The notes: generated by a model from the sequence alone, not told the origin. Shown: positions 27,367 through 36,243, counted from the stretch's first letter. The stretch is DNA of 64,000 nucleotides from Halomonas sp. M20 (GCF_020622265.1 NZ_JACNMQ010000002.1:434001-498000); one strand, 5' to 3'. Numbers and translations: made by a program.

Positions 27367-28050
27367 TTAGAACCTTGGGTTGATACTCAACGAGAGCATG
27401 GCCGAGAGCTGGCACAGCGGTCTTCCTGACACCTGCTGCAATACATTGAAGGCATCTTGTACACGCTGCCTGTCGCGCTGACTCGTCGGCATCTGGTCAA
27501 TCACCCCAGCGGCCACCAGGCGTGCCACCACATCGCTGGTCAGCAGAAATGTATCCTTGCCGACAAGTCGCAAGAAGCCCGCAGCGGAGCGTCCGCCCAG
27601 TCGAGCGCCACGCCTGGCCAATAAATGCCACAGACCGATGATGTCGGCACTCGGCCAGTTGGCAATGAACTCGCCAAAGCTTGTGCCCTGCTCCTGGCGA
27701 ATATCCAGAATGAACTGGGCATTTTTGGGGATAGTCTGCAGCTTGGTGCGGTGACGGATAATGCGGTCATTGTTCATGTAACCGTCCATCTGCTCCGGGC
27801 TGAGCAACACGAGCGTCTCCGGGTTAAACCCCCAGAGGGCTTCCTCGAAGGCGGGCCACTTGGCATCGACCACTGAGTGTGTCATGCCGGCCCGAAATAC
27901 CCGCCGGCTCATGGCGGAAAGGTAGCGATCATCTCCCAGCTGCTTCAACTCGTCAGGCGCAAGCGGCCTTGGCAGGAAGGCCTCCATGTCGTCGTCAGAC
28001 TCGAAGCGTTTGCGAACCGTGTCATGGAGCCATCGGTAATCCAGTGTCAT
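27367..28050 (-). CDS. DNA-3-methyladenine glycosylase I family protein
   Basis: 227 residues. Pattern of the Tag family: MSRRVFRAGMTHSVVDAKWPAFEEALWGFNP, RIIRHRTKLQTIPKNAQFIL, GLWHLLARRGARLGGRSAAGFLR and GKDTFLLTSDVVARLV. The helix-hairpin-helix-fold enzyme excises 3-methyladenine from DNA. The N-terminus lacks the Cys/His zinc snap of E. coli Tag (E. coli starts MERCGWVS), so it belongs to the divergent TagI-like subgroup. Divergent from lplA. Confidence 0.85.
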   Translation of the reverse strand: MTLDYRWLHDTVRKRFESDDDMEAFLPRPLAPDELKQLGDDRYLSAMSRRVFRAGMTHSVVDAKWPAFEEALWGFNPETLVLLSPEQMDGYMNNDRIIRHRTKLQTIPKNAQFILDIRQEQGTSFGEFIANWPSADIIGLWHLLARRGARLGGRSAAGFLRLVGKDTFLLTSDVVARLVAAGVIDQMPTSQRDRQRVQDAFNVLQQVSGRPLCQLSAMLSLSINPRF

Positions 28051-28139
28051 GCCTGCCTCGCTCTGCCTGTGCCGTCGTTGACTCTTGGTAGCGGCGCTAT
28101 ATTCTCGACCATTATCTTCGATTCACCTCCAGGTTCACC

Positions 28140-29147
28140 ATGATCTATATCGACAACGAAGGCATTACCGACCCGCATGTCAATCTCGCCATCGAGGAGT
28201 ACAGCATCCGCCACCTGCCTGCGGGCGAGGACTATCTGCTGTTCTACATCAACGCGCCGTCGATCATCATCGGCCGCAATCAGAACACCCTGGAAGAGAT
28301 TCATCAGGCGTATATCGACGAGCACGGCATTCACGTCGTGCGACGCATCTCCGGCGGCGGCGCGGTGTATCACGACCACGGCAACCTGAATTTCAGCTTT
28401 CTAACCGACTTTTCCAAGGACAAGCTGAACAACTTCAAGCAGTTTGCCACTCCTATCATCAAGGTGCTCAACGCCATGGGCGTGTCAGCCGAGATGAAAG
28501 GCCGCAACGACATTGTGGTAGGCGATAAAAAGATCTCCGGCAACGCCCAGTTCTCATCCACCAAGCGCATGTTCAACCACGGCACCCTGCTGCTGGACTG
28601 CGATCTTGGCCAAGTCACCCAGGCGCTTGACGTGAAGATGACCAAGATCAAATCCAAGGGTCACAAGTCCGCCCGGGCGCGAGTTGCCAACATCGCCGAG
28701 TTTCTGGACGCACCGCTCTCTACCGAAGCGTTCAAAGAGAAAATACTGGCAAGCCTTTTCCCTGATGGTATCGAGCGCAAGACCTACCGCTTGACTGCTG
28801 AGGACTGGGACAGCATCAACACGTTGGTCGAAGAAAAATACCGCCAGTGGGACTGGAACTACGGTCGCTCGCCGGACTTTGACATCCAGCGCACCCGACA
28901 CTTTGCCGCAGGGATTATCGATTTTCGTCTCAAGGTAAAGCGCGGCGGCGCCATTGAAAACGTCAAGATCTACGGCGACTTCTTCGGCCAACGCCCGGTC
29001 AGCGAGATCGAAGATACCCTAATTGGCGTGCGCTACGACAAGCGCGCCATCGAAGGCGCGCTAGAAGACATCGACCTCTACCCCTATTTTGGCGAAGTGG
29101 ACCGCGGCGAGTTTATCGGCCTGATCTACGGGCCGGATGAGCAATAG
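28140..29147 (+). CDS. lplA: Lipoate-protein ligase A
   Basis: 335 residues. Uses ATP and free lipoate to make lipoyl-AMP and transfers lipoyl to E2 subunits and GcvH. The biotin/lipoate ligase fold shows INAPSIIIGRNQN, RRISGGGAVYHDHGNLNFSF (lipoate-binding RRxSGGGxVxHDxGN), GRNDIVVGDKKISGNAQ and the C-terminal accessory domain. Start MIYIDNEGITDPHVNLAIEEY is the usual N-terminus. Lies immediately beside the AT-rich integron array. Confidence 0.94.
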   Translation: MIYIDNEGITDPHVNLAIEEYSIRHLPAGEDYLLFYINAPSIIIGRNQNTLEEIHQAYIDEHGIHVVRRISGGGAVYHDHGNLNFSFLTDFSKDKLNNFKQFATPIIKVLNAMGVSAEMKGRNDIVVGDKKISGNAQFSSTKRMFNHGTLLLDCDLGQVTQALDVKMTKIKSKGHKSARARVANIAEFLDAPLSTEAFKEKILASLFPDGIERKTYRLTAEDWDSINTLVEEKYRQWDWNYGRSPDFDIQRTRHFAAGIIDFRLKVKRGGAIENVKIYGDFFGQRPVSEIEDTLIGVRYDKRAIEGALEDIDLYPYFGEVDRGEFIGLIYGPDEQ

Positions 29148-29285
29148 CTTTCCGACATCGATTATTTTTCGGCAATTTTATTTATTTTAAGCGAGGTAGA
29201 ATGTCCGCTAGCACTTTATTCGTATTTTTCCAATTCTCCCATTAACCTTAGCAATTCTTTATTTATGGCTTTACTAATTGAACCT

Positions 29286-29316
29286 GCTTAACGCTGTGCT
29301 CACCGGTAAATTATGC
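29286..29316 (-). repeat. attC site of cassette 3 (shortened)
   Basis: On the minus strand, left box GCATAAT (consensus RYYYAAC with the final C changed to T) and right box GTTAAGC are only 31 bases apart in total. The right half ACCGGTGA...GTTAAGC matches the right half of the cassette 2 attC; the left arm is missing, so the site has suffered an internal deletion and is probably inactive. The gene stop TAA is inside the left box. Confidence 0.65.
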
Positions 29317-30927
29317 GATTTTTTCGCCGAAAGCACCAAAGTATCCCTTTAGAGCATTTTTGATTTCTAATTTATTGTCGCTATTGGCTAGTCTGACGAC
29401 GAATTCGGCTAGTTCTCCGTGAGCCAAACCGAGGTGGTTACTAAGTTGCCGAGCCAAAGACTTCCTATTGTATATACGTAACGCCAACAAGTAATCATTT
29501 TCATTGACCACCTGAGTAAACAAAGCTTCACTATCATTATAGAGCGCATTGACATTAATGCCTTCACATAGAGATGAGAGCGCATCATGCAGAGCGTCTT
29601 TACCTTTAGATTCTTCGTCAAAGCAATTCAATCTATATTTGATCTCATTTGCTACGCGCAAAGAAATTTGATTCTCCAATTCTGAGTTTATTTTTTTAAT
29701 AACAAACTCAGCAGAGGATTGACAATCGGCATCTGGGTCTCTTGCCAGTCTCTGGCTAACAACCTTAATTATTTCTGGGACGCAGAATAGGTTTTCTACT
29801 TCCGCCACCTCAAGGGTATAAATCCCATTTTCTTGCAAAGATGCGATCTCGGGATCTATTCGGCGATCTCGATCAATTATTTCGAAAACATCTAAATGAT
29901 GTAGTTGTTCGCTTGCTCTTAAAGCCTTTGCCAATTGAATTACTTGACTGCAAGAGCCACTGGGAACCACCAAATAGTCACTTAGTACCGCCCTGTACAA
30001 AGATGTATCGTAGCTTCCATTCTCGCCTTCAACAAAAACGACAGGTTTTCTACTTCCAAGAACTTCTATCAATAGTGGCTCTGGAAGCCCCTCAACCTCA
30101 TTAATTACTTCCCAGCTCCAGTTAGATCCATCAAAAGATTTCAACCATATTTTCTTTGATTCATGCAGTGAAGAAGCAAAATCTACATCGTGCGTCATGT
30201 AAACGAACAAACAATCAGGCCTTAACCCTTCAATTTCTCTCCATAAGGGCGCTTGTACAGACTTATGTAGGTGAAGTTCGGGTTCATCGATAATGATTAT
30301 TCCGTCTTTAGAGGCAGCTAAACATTGACCAATAAGATAGAAAATAACTCTTTCGCCGTCACTCATTTCAGACGCGTTATAGGCTTTTTCTTTATCACCT
30401 TTTACACAGGTTTGAATCCTAACCCCCCCTAGAATCAATTCTCTGTGTGGAAAAACTTTTTCCCAAACCTTCTTTACCAAATCTAATTTAGTTACGGGCG
30501 GCTCAACTTTAACATCGGTAGCTTTTGAAGCGTTTAAATATTTTGCGCTCTCCTCAGTGTGGTCCGAGAATAGATATACCATCAGCCTTTCATAATCGTT
30601 TAACAGAAAAGTTGATGGCTTTCTTCCCCAACGGTGCCCTTGCTTGTAGGCCCAATAGTTTCCGTCTTGCGCCTCTGCATGCCCATATAGCAATTCTTTT
30701 TCCGCTAAATCTATAGATTTTGGCGTAGTGTTATCAGGCATTGAGAGCGACTTCTGTGCCGAAATCCGATGCACCTTTTCTTTTTGTGGTGACTCGCTCT
30801 CTATCCATGCCCCCAAACGCGTTTTCCCAGCCCCGTTAGCACCGATTAATAGGAGGCTTTGCCGCGTTTGAACATCCTCAGTTCCGCCTCCTGCTTTAGG
30901 GAGCTGCAGTGTAAACATATTTTCCAT
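29311..30927 (-). CDS. AAA ATPase-TOPRIM (DUF4435) fusion, PARIS-like defence protein
   Basis: 538 residues, cassette 3. N-terminal ABC-type ATPase: Walker A GANGAGKT (29-36), signature MSDGE (188-192), Walker B IIIIDEP (210-216), H-loop THD (245-247). C-terminal DUF4435/TOPRIM-like nuclease: FVEGE (298-302), IDRDRR (351-356) and a later EVENL (376-380). AAA15 plus DUF4435 are the AriA and AriB parts of the PARIS anti-phage system, which in some genomes are one polypeptide. OLD-like defence proteins share the logic and cannot be excluded. Low GC and the attC context show transfer. The C-terminus may be altered because the attC is shortened. Confidence 0.8.
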   Translation of the reverse strand: MENMFTLQLPKAGGGTEDVQTRQSLLLIGANGAGKTRLGAWIESESPQKEKVHRISAQKSLSMPDNTTPKSIDLAEKELLYGHAEAQDGNYWAYKQGHRWGRKPSTFLLNDYERLMVYLFSDHTEESAKYLNASKATDVKVEPPVTKLDLVKKVWEKVFPHRELILGGVRIQTCVKGDKEKAYNASEMSDGERVIFYLIGQCLAASKDGIIIIDEPELHLHKSVQAPLWREIEGLRPDCLFVYMTHDVDFASSLHESKKIWLKSFDGSNWSWEVINEVEGLPEPLLIEVLGSRKPVVFVEGENGSYDTSLYRAVLSDYLVVPSGSCSQVIQLAKALRASEQLHHLDVFEIIDRDRRIDPEIASLQENGIYTLEVAEVENLFCVPEIIKVVSQRLARDPDADCQSSAEFVIKKINSELENQISLRVANEIKYRLNCFDEESKGKDALHDALSSLCEGINVNALYNDSEALFTQVVNENDYLLALRIYNRKSLARQLSNHLGLAHGELAEFVVRLANSDNKLEIKNALKGYFGAFGEKIA

Positions 30928-30950
30928 AACTCGTCTCTCGAACTCTTAGC

Positions 30951-30998
30951 GCATAACGTCGCGTTCACCGGTTTGTCCGGTGCAACGCTTTGTTAGCC
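30951..30998 (-). repeat. attC site of cassette 2
   Basis: 48 bases. Minus strand: GGCTAAC ... GTTATGC outer boxes; inner arms GCGTTGCACCGG and CCGGTGAACGC pair around ACAAA, with one unpaired G in the left arm, the extrahelical base that orients recombination in real attC sites. It contains the TAA stop of the HEPN gene. Confidence 0.9.
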
Positions 30999-31691
30999 TT
31001 TGAGTTTTTTTATTAATGTTTCAGCTATTTCAACACCTAGCCTAATACGCTTCTTGTCGATGTTTTCTGCCGTAGAATGTACTTGGGTATTTCGAATCAT
31101 GCGTAATTCGGTAAGCTGATTGATATCTTCCATTTCCAACACGCCTTCACACATTGCCATCTCCCATTTGAACGTATGGCCTGTGTCTACGCCAGAATCC
31201 TCGAATGCTTTGCGAATCAATGTCTCCACTTCGTTAAACAGTAGTATAAGGTTCTCTAGTGTGGCCTCTGCGCCTTTCGGGTCAGCTTTCACACCAAATA
31301 GGTTATTCAGCAGAACGGCTGCTATTTGCCGATAAGCATCTAAGTATCGGCGATCAACGCCTAAGCCAGTTCCATTATGATATAGCCGATTCCTGATTCG
31401 ATGATAATGCTCAATATCACCATCATCTAAACCGGCTAGTTTTGACCGAGCTTTGTTGAACAAAAGATCAACCATTTTGGGAAAGCTGTTTCCAGCCTCC
31501 TCAACTTCCTTTCGTTGGAATTTCACGCCCGATATTTTTTCTGGAAGAGAAAGGAAGGTTCTGATTGAGGTCTCAACTGAATTATCAACGCTAATGAAAG
31601 CAATCCTGCTATCAAAAGCGGTATCGAGCTGAATATGCGAATCAGCATGCCTTAACAATTCTAATGAGCCAGACGCCCAGGTTTCTTCCAT
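30993..31691 (-). CDS. Cassette protein with two HEPN-type RNase motifs
   Basis: 232 residues, cassette 2. All-helical composition with two RN-x3-H motifs, RNRLYH (100-105) and RNTQVH (200-205), in about 100-residue repeats, the arrangement of tandem HEPN domains. The motif is the catalytic signature of HEPN ribonucleases found in toxin-antitoxin, abortive-infection and CRISPR effectors. I recognise no named family. Being alone in its cassette, it would need a built-in trigger or no antitoxin. Ends inside attC; start ATG at 31691 with weak AGAGA upstream. Confidence 0.65.
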   Translation of the reverse strand: MEETWASGSLELLRHADSHIQLDTAFDSRIAFISVDNSVETSIRTFLSLPEKISGVKFQRKEVEEAGNSFPKMVDLLFNKARSKLAGLDDGDIEHYHRIRNRLYHNGTGLGVDRRYLDAYRQIAAVLLNNLFGVKADPKGAEATLENLILLFNEVETLIRKAFEDSGVDTGHTFKWEMAMCEGVLEMEDINQLTELRMIRNTQVHSTAENIDKKRIRLGVEIAETLIKKLKG

Positions 31692-31710
31692 ATTCGATCT
31701 CTGATTTTGA

Positions 31711-31815
31711 GGCTAACGCCGTTGTAAGCGGCGACTTTGTAGTTGTTTGGTTTTGTGCTATTCAAGCACAAAAACGAACAACGGAAAAGGCGTCCGATTG
31801 ACAACCTTGTTAGCG
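31711..31815 (-). repeat. attC site of cassette 1
   Basis: 105 bases. Minus strand left box CGCTAAC and right box GTTAGCC, with inner complementary arms (GGTTGT/ACAAC, GTTGTT/AACAAC) and a central GTGCTTGAATAGCAC hairpin. Length and layout fit long attC sites of the VCR type. Contains the stop codon of the cassette 1 gene. Confidence 0.85.
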
Positions 31816-32229
31816 ATTTTTTAAATAAATCCAAAATGTACGAAACGGTGCCAAAGACCATGTGTATATAGAAGACGCAATAAGTGAATAAAGTGGAATG
31901 CCAATGAGAACTATAATGAAATAGCTTACAGAATATGCATACCAACTAGAGCTTTCCCACCAAAACCCAGGGTCACTTACACTGCCCGGCATCCAATCTT
32001 GCCCAACATTAAGAACAATTGTGAAATGCATTTCACGGAGTAGAACCAAGAATAATAAAAATGACACAATACAAAGAGCCAATTTAAATGATTTTGCGAA
32101 AATAGACATAGTAGCTTGTGGTAAGTTTTGGTTAGCTTCTTTGGTGAGACTCCAGCTAACCATACCCGTAATGCCGAATATGGTCATAAGGCCAGAGATA
32201 ATAGATATTACATTTGCAAAATTATCCAT
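31810..32229 (-). CDS. Cassette membrane protein, unknown function
   Basis: 139 residues, cassette 1. Three predicted membrane helices (about 8-28, 46-66 and 97-125) and a short basic C-terminus (FRTFWIYLKNR). Start ATG is well placed after AAGGAA. No family recognised. Small membrane proteins are frequent in integron cassettes, some in defence, so position alone gives no function. Confidence 0.65.
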   Translation of the reverse strand: MDNFANVISIISGLMTIFGITGMVSWSLTKEANQNLPQATMSIFAKSFKLALCIVSFLLFLVLLREMHFTIVLNVGQDWMPGSVSDPGFWWESSSWYAYSVSYFIIVLIGIPLYSLIASSIYTWSLAPFRTFWIYLKNR

Positions 32230-32241
32230 ATTTTCCTTGAT

Positions 32242-32248
32242 CGCTAAC
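32242..32248 (-). other. Recombination junction between cassette 1 and the intI remnant
   Basis: Minus strand GTTAGCG: G from the integrase side joined to TTAGCG of cassette 1, whose attC left box is CGCTAAC. Reading the plus strand, the AAC codon of this box is the first codon of recognisable integrase sequence, so the junction lies inside intI instead of in a normal attI site before the gene. Confidence 0.75.
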
Positions 32249-33007
32249 AGCTTGGCTTACCTGTACAACCAGCACCTTGAGCAACCACTGGGTGACTTAG
32301 GCTTTACTTTGGCAACGAAGAAGCGGCGCTTGCCGGTGGTACTTTCTCCGGCTGAAGTCGGATGTATTCTGACACATCTGCCGCCGTCGCCCCGGCTGGT
32401 CATAGAATTATTGTATGGCAGCGGCCTGCGTGTGAATGAGTGTCTTCGACTTCGCGTCATGGATGTCGACATACCTAGTGGAAAACTCCTTATCCGTGAT
32501 GGCAAGGGGCGCAAGGATCGCGTCACTTTACTCGGCCGGTCCGTAATTCCACGGCTTGAATCACAAATAGGCATGGCAAAGGAACTTCACCAGCGAGACT
32601 TGCTTCATGCAATAGGCCCGTCGATTCCTCACGCCTTGGGAAAGAAATACCCCAATGCATTTCGCCAGCCAGGATGGATGTACGTCTTCCCTTCCAAGGG
32701 GTACTGCCGTCATCCTGTCGGGAATCATTGGTGCCGCCATCACCTGCATGACAGCGTGATTCGAAAGGCAGTCGGTAAGGCACAAGGAGCCTCTGGCATC
32801 ACTAAGCGTGTGACATGCCATACGTTTCGCCACTCATTTGCTACCCACTTGCTGGAAGCCGGTTATGATATTCGCACTGTTCAGGAGCTCCTGGGGCATA
32901 GTGCTGTGAGGACTACCCAGATCTATACCCATGTACTGGGTCAGCATTTCGCCGGCACACATAGTCCTTTGGACCGCTTGATGCTCGGCCAGGCACCGGT
33001 GGCGTAA
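32246..33007 (+). pseudogene. intI: Integron integrase IntI, N-terminally truncated
   Basis: 253 codons corresponding to residues from about 85 onwards of a 320-340 residue IntI. The catalytic core is complete: GLRVNECLRLRVMDVD (first Arg), GKGRKDRVT (Lys), HTFRHSFATHLLEAGYDIRTVQELLGH (His-x2-Arg and His) and TQIYTHV (Tyr). The integron-specific insertion HQRDL..IPHALGKKYPNAF..GWMYVFP is also there, separating it from XerC/D. The DNA-binding N-terminal core domain is missing, cut exactly at the cassette 1 junction. An ATG-started frame from 32021 reads through antisense cassette sequence into it and is unlikely to give a working enzyme. Confidence 0.88.
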
Positions 33008-33125
33008 GCACACTACCGCCCGGGATGACATCATTCCCTGCGACAGGTCCTCGGTCTTTTCACTCTTTGATTGCTGACTTTTCGTGGTCTTACCAGCTTA
33101 GTTCGCCGAGTTCTGTTCTCAAACA

Positions 33126-33151
33126 CAAAAAAGCACGCCGATTGGCGTGCT
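33126..33151 (-). terminator. Rho-independent terminator of guaA
   Basis: Minus strand AGCACGCC - AATC - GGCGTGCT followed by TTTTTTGTG, about 40 bases after the guaA stop. On the plus strand the stem is followed by TTCTC, so it may also act weakly on transcripts from intI. Confidence 0.85.
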
Positions 33152-33192
33152 TTCTCTTACCGTGAAACAAAAGGCTTACGAGCTAAGTGGAG

Positions 33193-34767
33193 TCACTCCC
33201 ACTCTATCGTCGCAGGCGGCTTGCTGCTCACGTCGTAGGTCACCCGCGAAACCCCACCAATCTCGTTGATGATGCGGTTCGATACCTTCTCCAAAAGCTC
33301 GTACGGCAAATGCGCCCAGCGTGCGGTCATGAAGTCGATGGTTTCCACGGCGCGCAGCGCAATCACCCATTCGTAGCGGCGACCATCGCCGACCACGCCA
33401 ACGGATTTGACGGGCAGGAAGACGGCGAAGGCCTGGCTGGTCTTGTGGTACCAGTCCGCGTTGTGCAGCTCTTCGATGAAGATGGCGTCGGCCTCGCGCA
33501 GAATGTCCGCGTACTCCTTCTTTACTTCACCGAGGATGCGCACGCCGAGGCCCGGCCCCGGAAAGGGATGGCGGTAGACCATGTCGTAGGGCAGGCCGAG
33601 TTCCAGGCCGAGCTTTCTCACCTCGTCTTTGAACAGCTCCCGCAGCGGCTCGACCAGCTTGAGTTTCATGGTCTCGGGCAGGCCGCCGACATTATGGTGC
33701 GACTTGATCACGTGGGCCTTACCGGTCTTGCCGGCGGCGGATTCGATCACGTCCGGGTAGATGGTGCCCTGGGCGAGAAAATCCACGCCCTCGATCTTGG
33801 CGGCCTCGTCGTCGAACACATCGATAAAGGTGTTGCCGATGGCCTTGCGCTTGGCTTCGGGATCGGAGACGCCTTCGAGCTTGGCGAGGAACTTGTCTTC
33901 CGCATCGACGCGAATCACCTTCACGCCCATGTGATTGGCAAAGGTCTCCATCACCTGATCGCCTTCGTTCTTTCTGAGCAGGCCGTTGTCGACGAACACG
34001 CAGGTAAGCTGATCGCCGATGGCCTTGTGCAGCAGCGCCGCGACCACGGAGGAATCCACCCCGCCGGAGAGCCCCAGCAGCACATGACGATCGCCGACTT
34101 GATCCCGCACTCGGGCGCTCAGGTCCTCGACAATTCTGGCTGGCGTCCAGAGCCTTTCCGCGCCGCAGATATCCAGCACGAAGTGTTCGAGGATGCGCTG
34201 GCCTTGCAGGGTGTGGGTTACCTCGGGGTGGAACTGCACCCCGTAAAAGCGCTTTTCCGGCCAGGTCATGGCGGCGATCGGGCAGCTCGGTGTAGAAGCG
34301 GTGACGGTGAATTCGACTGGGGCTTCGGCGACCTTGTCACCATGGCTCATCCACACATCGAGCAGCGCCTTGCCGTCATGATCGATATGATCCTTGATCC
34401 CTTTGAATAGATCATCATCGCCGTCGATGCTAATTTGCGCGTAGCCGAACTCCTGCTTTTGGGAGCCCTCGACGCGCCCGCCCAACTGCTCGGCCATGGT
34501 CTGCATGCCATAGCAGATACCAAATACCGGCAGGCCTAGCTCGAACACGCATTGCGGCGCTCGGGGCGAATCCAGCTGCGTCACGGACTCCGGCCCGCCG
34601 GCAAGGATGATGCCGTTGGGCTTGTACTCGCGGATTTCGTCTTCGGTGATGTCGAAGGCGCGCACTTCCGAATAAACCCCGATCTCTCGCACGCGGCGGG
34701 CGATCAGCTGGGTGTACTGGGAGCCGAAATCGAGAATCAGGATCTTGTGGGCGTGAATATCGGTCAT
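33193..34767 (-). CDS. guaA: GMP synthase (glutamine-hydrolysing)
   Basis: 524 residues; amidates XMP to GMP with ATP and glutamine. Class I amidotransferase domain with nucleophile Cys in GICYGMQ and the His/Glu pair in [13 protein letters not shown] pyrophosphatase domain with PP-loop SGGVDSSVV (about 235); C-terminal dimerisation domain ending TIEWE. Start [19 protein letters not shown]. Follows guaB by 6 bases, one operon. The 3' end of guaA is a well-known integration target; the adjoining integron and the remote guaA fragment at 24812 make that relevant here. Confidence 0.97.
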   Translation of the reverse strand: MTDIHAHKILILDFGSQYTQLIARRVREIGVYSEVRAFDITEDEIREYKPNGIILAGGPESVTQLDSPRAPQCVFELGLPVFGICYGMQTMAEQLGGRVEGSQKQEFGYAQISIDGDDDLFKGIKDHIDHDGKALLDVWMSHGDKVAEAPVEFTVTASTPSCPIAAMTWPEKRFYGVQFHPEVTHTLQGQRILEHFVLDICGAERLWTPARIVEDLSARVRDQVGDRHVLLGLSGGVDSSVVAALLHKAIGDQLTCVFVDNGLLRKNEGDQVMETFANHMGVKVIRVDAEDKFLAKLEGVSDPEAKRKAIGNTFIDVFDDEAAKIEGVDFLAQGTIYPDVIESAAGKTGKAHVIKSHHNVGGLPETMKLKLVEPLRELFKDEVRKLGLELGLPYDMVYRHPFPGPGLGVRILGEVKKEYADILREADAIFIEELHNADWYHKTSQAFAVFLPVKSVGVVGDGRRYEWVIALRAVETIDFMTARWAHLPYELLEKVSNRIINEIGGVSRVTYDVSSKPPATIEWE

Positions 34768-34773
34768 CTTGGC

Positions 34774-36243
34774 TCAGCCCACCCTATAGTTTGGCGCTTC
34801 TTTCGTGATTTGCACATCATGCACATGCGACTCGTTGAAGCCCGCACCGGTGATCTTGACGAACTCCGGCTGGGTGCGCATTTCGTCGATGCTGCGGCAG
34901 CCGGTATAGCCCATGGAGGCGCGCAGGCCGCCCATCAGCTGATGCACGATGGCGCTCATCATGCCCTTGTAAGGCACCCGGCCTTCGATGCCTTCCGGCA
35001 CCAGCTTCTCCGCGCCTTCCGACTTATCCTGGAAGTAGCGATCCGCGCTGCCCTGGGTCTGAGACATGGCGCCCATGGAGCCCATGCCGCGATAGGCCTT
35101 GTAGGTGCGGCCCTGATACAGCTCGACCTCACCCGGTGCTTCTTCGGTGCCGGCGAGCAAGCCGCCGATCATCACGCAGCTGGCGCCGGCGGCAATGGCC
35201 TTGGCTACATCTCCGGAGAAACGCACGCCGCCATCGGCGATCAGCGGGATATCGAAGGGCTCCAGTGCCTCGGCGACGTTGGAAACTGCCGTGATCTGGG
35301 GCACGCCGACACCGGCCACGATGCGGGTGGTGCAGATCGACCCCGGGCCGATACCCACCTTGACCGCGTCCGCGCCGGCTTCCGCCAGGGCCTTGGCCGC
35401 CGCCGCCGTGGCGATATTGCCGCCGATAACCTGAATGTCCGGGAACTGCTCCTTGACCCAGGCAACCCGTTCGAGGACGCCCTGGGAATGACCGTGGGCG
35501 GTATCCACGACGATCACATCTACTCCGGCCTCGGCCAGAGCCTTGATGCGATCCGCGGTTTCGGCACCGGTGCCCACCGCCGCGCCGACTAGCAAGCGGC
35601 CGTCGCTGTCCTTGGCGGCATAGGGGTAGTTGCGCGCCTTTTCGATATCGCGAAAGGTCACCAGCCCCCGTAGGCGGAAGTCGTTATCCACCACCAGCAT
35701 CTTCTCGATGCGATGCTCGTGCAGCTTGGCCTTGATCTGTTCGAGCGGCGTGCCTTCGAGTACGGTGATCAGCTTGTCCTGAGGCGTCATGATCGCCTCG
35801 ACGCTGTCGCTGTAATCCGGCTCGAAGCGCATGTCCCGGCCGGTCACAATGCCTACCAGCGTTTCACCTTCCACCACGGGAAAACCGGAAAAACCGTACT
35901 CCCGGGCCATGGCCAGCAGATCCTGCAGCTTGGCCTTGGGGCTGACGGTGATAGGATCCTTGACGATCACGCTTTCGTGTTTCTTGACCTTGCGCACCTC
36001 GGCAGCTTGCCCTGCGATGCTCATGCTCTTGTGGATGATGCCGATACCGCCTTCCTGGGCCATGGCGATGGCCAGGCGGGATTCGGTCACGGTATCCATG
36101 GCGGAAGAGGCAAGCGGAATGTTGAGGCGGAGATTGCGGGTCAGGCGAGTCCTTAGAGTGACATCCTTGGGTAGAACGTCGGAATAGCCGGGAACGAGTA
36201 ATACGTCATCGAACGTAAGAGCTTCTTGCGCCATACGTAGCAT
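34774..36243 (-). CDS. guaB: IMP dehydrogenase
   Basis: 489 residues; oxidises IMP to XMP with NAD, the first step of guanine nucleotide synthesis. Barrel with two CBS domains (about 95-205), the catalytic Cys loop [11 protein letters not shown], flap [10 protein letters not shown], and the C-terminal [14 protein letters not shown]. Start [19 protein letters not shown] at 36243 aligns with E. coli MLRIAKEAL; ATG at 36255 is an unsupported extension. No clear Shine-Dalgarno. Divergent from xseA. Confidence 0.97.
   Translation of the reverse strand: MLRMAQEALTFDDVLLVPGYSDVLPKDVTLRTRLTRNLRLNIPLASSAMDTVTESRLAIAMAQEGGIGIIHKSMSIAGQAAEVRKVKKHESVIVKDPITVSPKAKLQDLLAMAREYGFSGFPVVEGETLVGIVTGRDMRFEPDYSDSVEAIMTPQDKLITVLEGTPLEQIKAKLHEHRIEKMLVVDNDFRLRGLVTFRDIEKARNYPYAAKDSDGRLLVGAAVGTGAETADRIKALAEAGVDVIVVDTAHGHSQGVLERVAWVKEQFPDIQVIGGNIATAAAAKALAEAGADAVKVGIGPGSICTTRIVAGVGVPQITAVSNVAEALEPFDIPLIADGGVRFSGDVAKAIAAGASCVMIGGLLAGTEEAPGEVELYQGRTYKAYRGMGSMGAMSQTQGSADRYFQDKSEGAEKLVPEGIEGRVPYKGMMSAIVHQLMGGLRASMGYTGCRSIDEMRTQPEFVKITGAGFNESHVHDVQITKEAPNYRVG

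Larger units (their letters stand above)
29286..33007. mobile_element. Integron: truncated integrase and three gene cassettes
   Basis: An integron-integrase gene reads right (ending 33007) and three divergent cassettes read left from its 5' end. Cassette limits from G^TT cuts on the minus strand are 31717-32247, 30957-31716 and 29292-30956. Each cassette starts with a hexamer whose complement is its own attC left box: TTAGCG/CGCTAA, TTAGCC/GGCTAA, TTATGC/GCATAA. Each gene stop codon lies in that box. The cassettes are AT-rich compared with the chromosome. The left 138 bases to lplA are AT-rich and gene-free. Confidence 0.88.

Noticed and set aside
32021-32245. N-terminal 75 codons of the frame that continues into IntI
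   Set aside because: This part is antisense to the cassette 1 membrane protein gene and shows no integrase homology, so it is not the missing IntI N-terminus.
33187-34410. Long plus-strand open frame of 407 codons
   Set aside because: Antisense to guaA, His/Gly-rich as expected for a shadow of a GC-rich gene.
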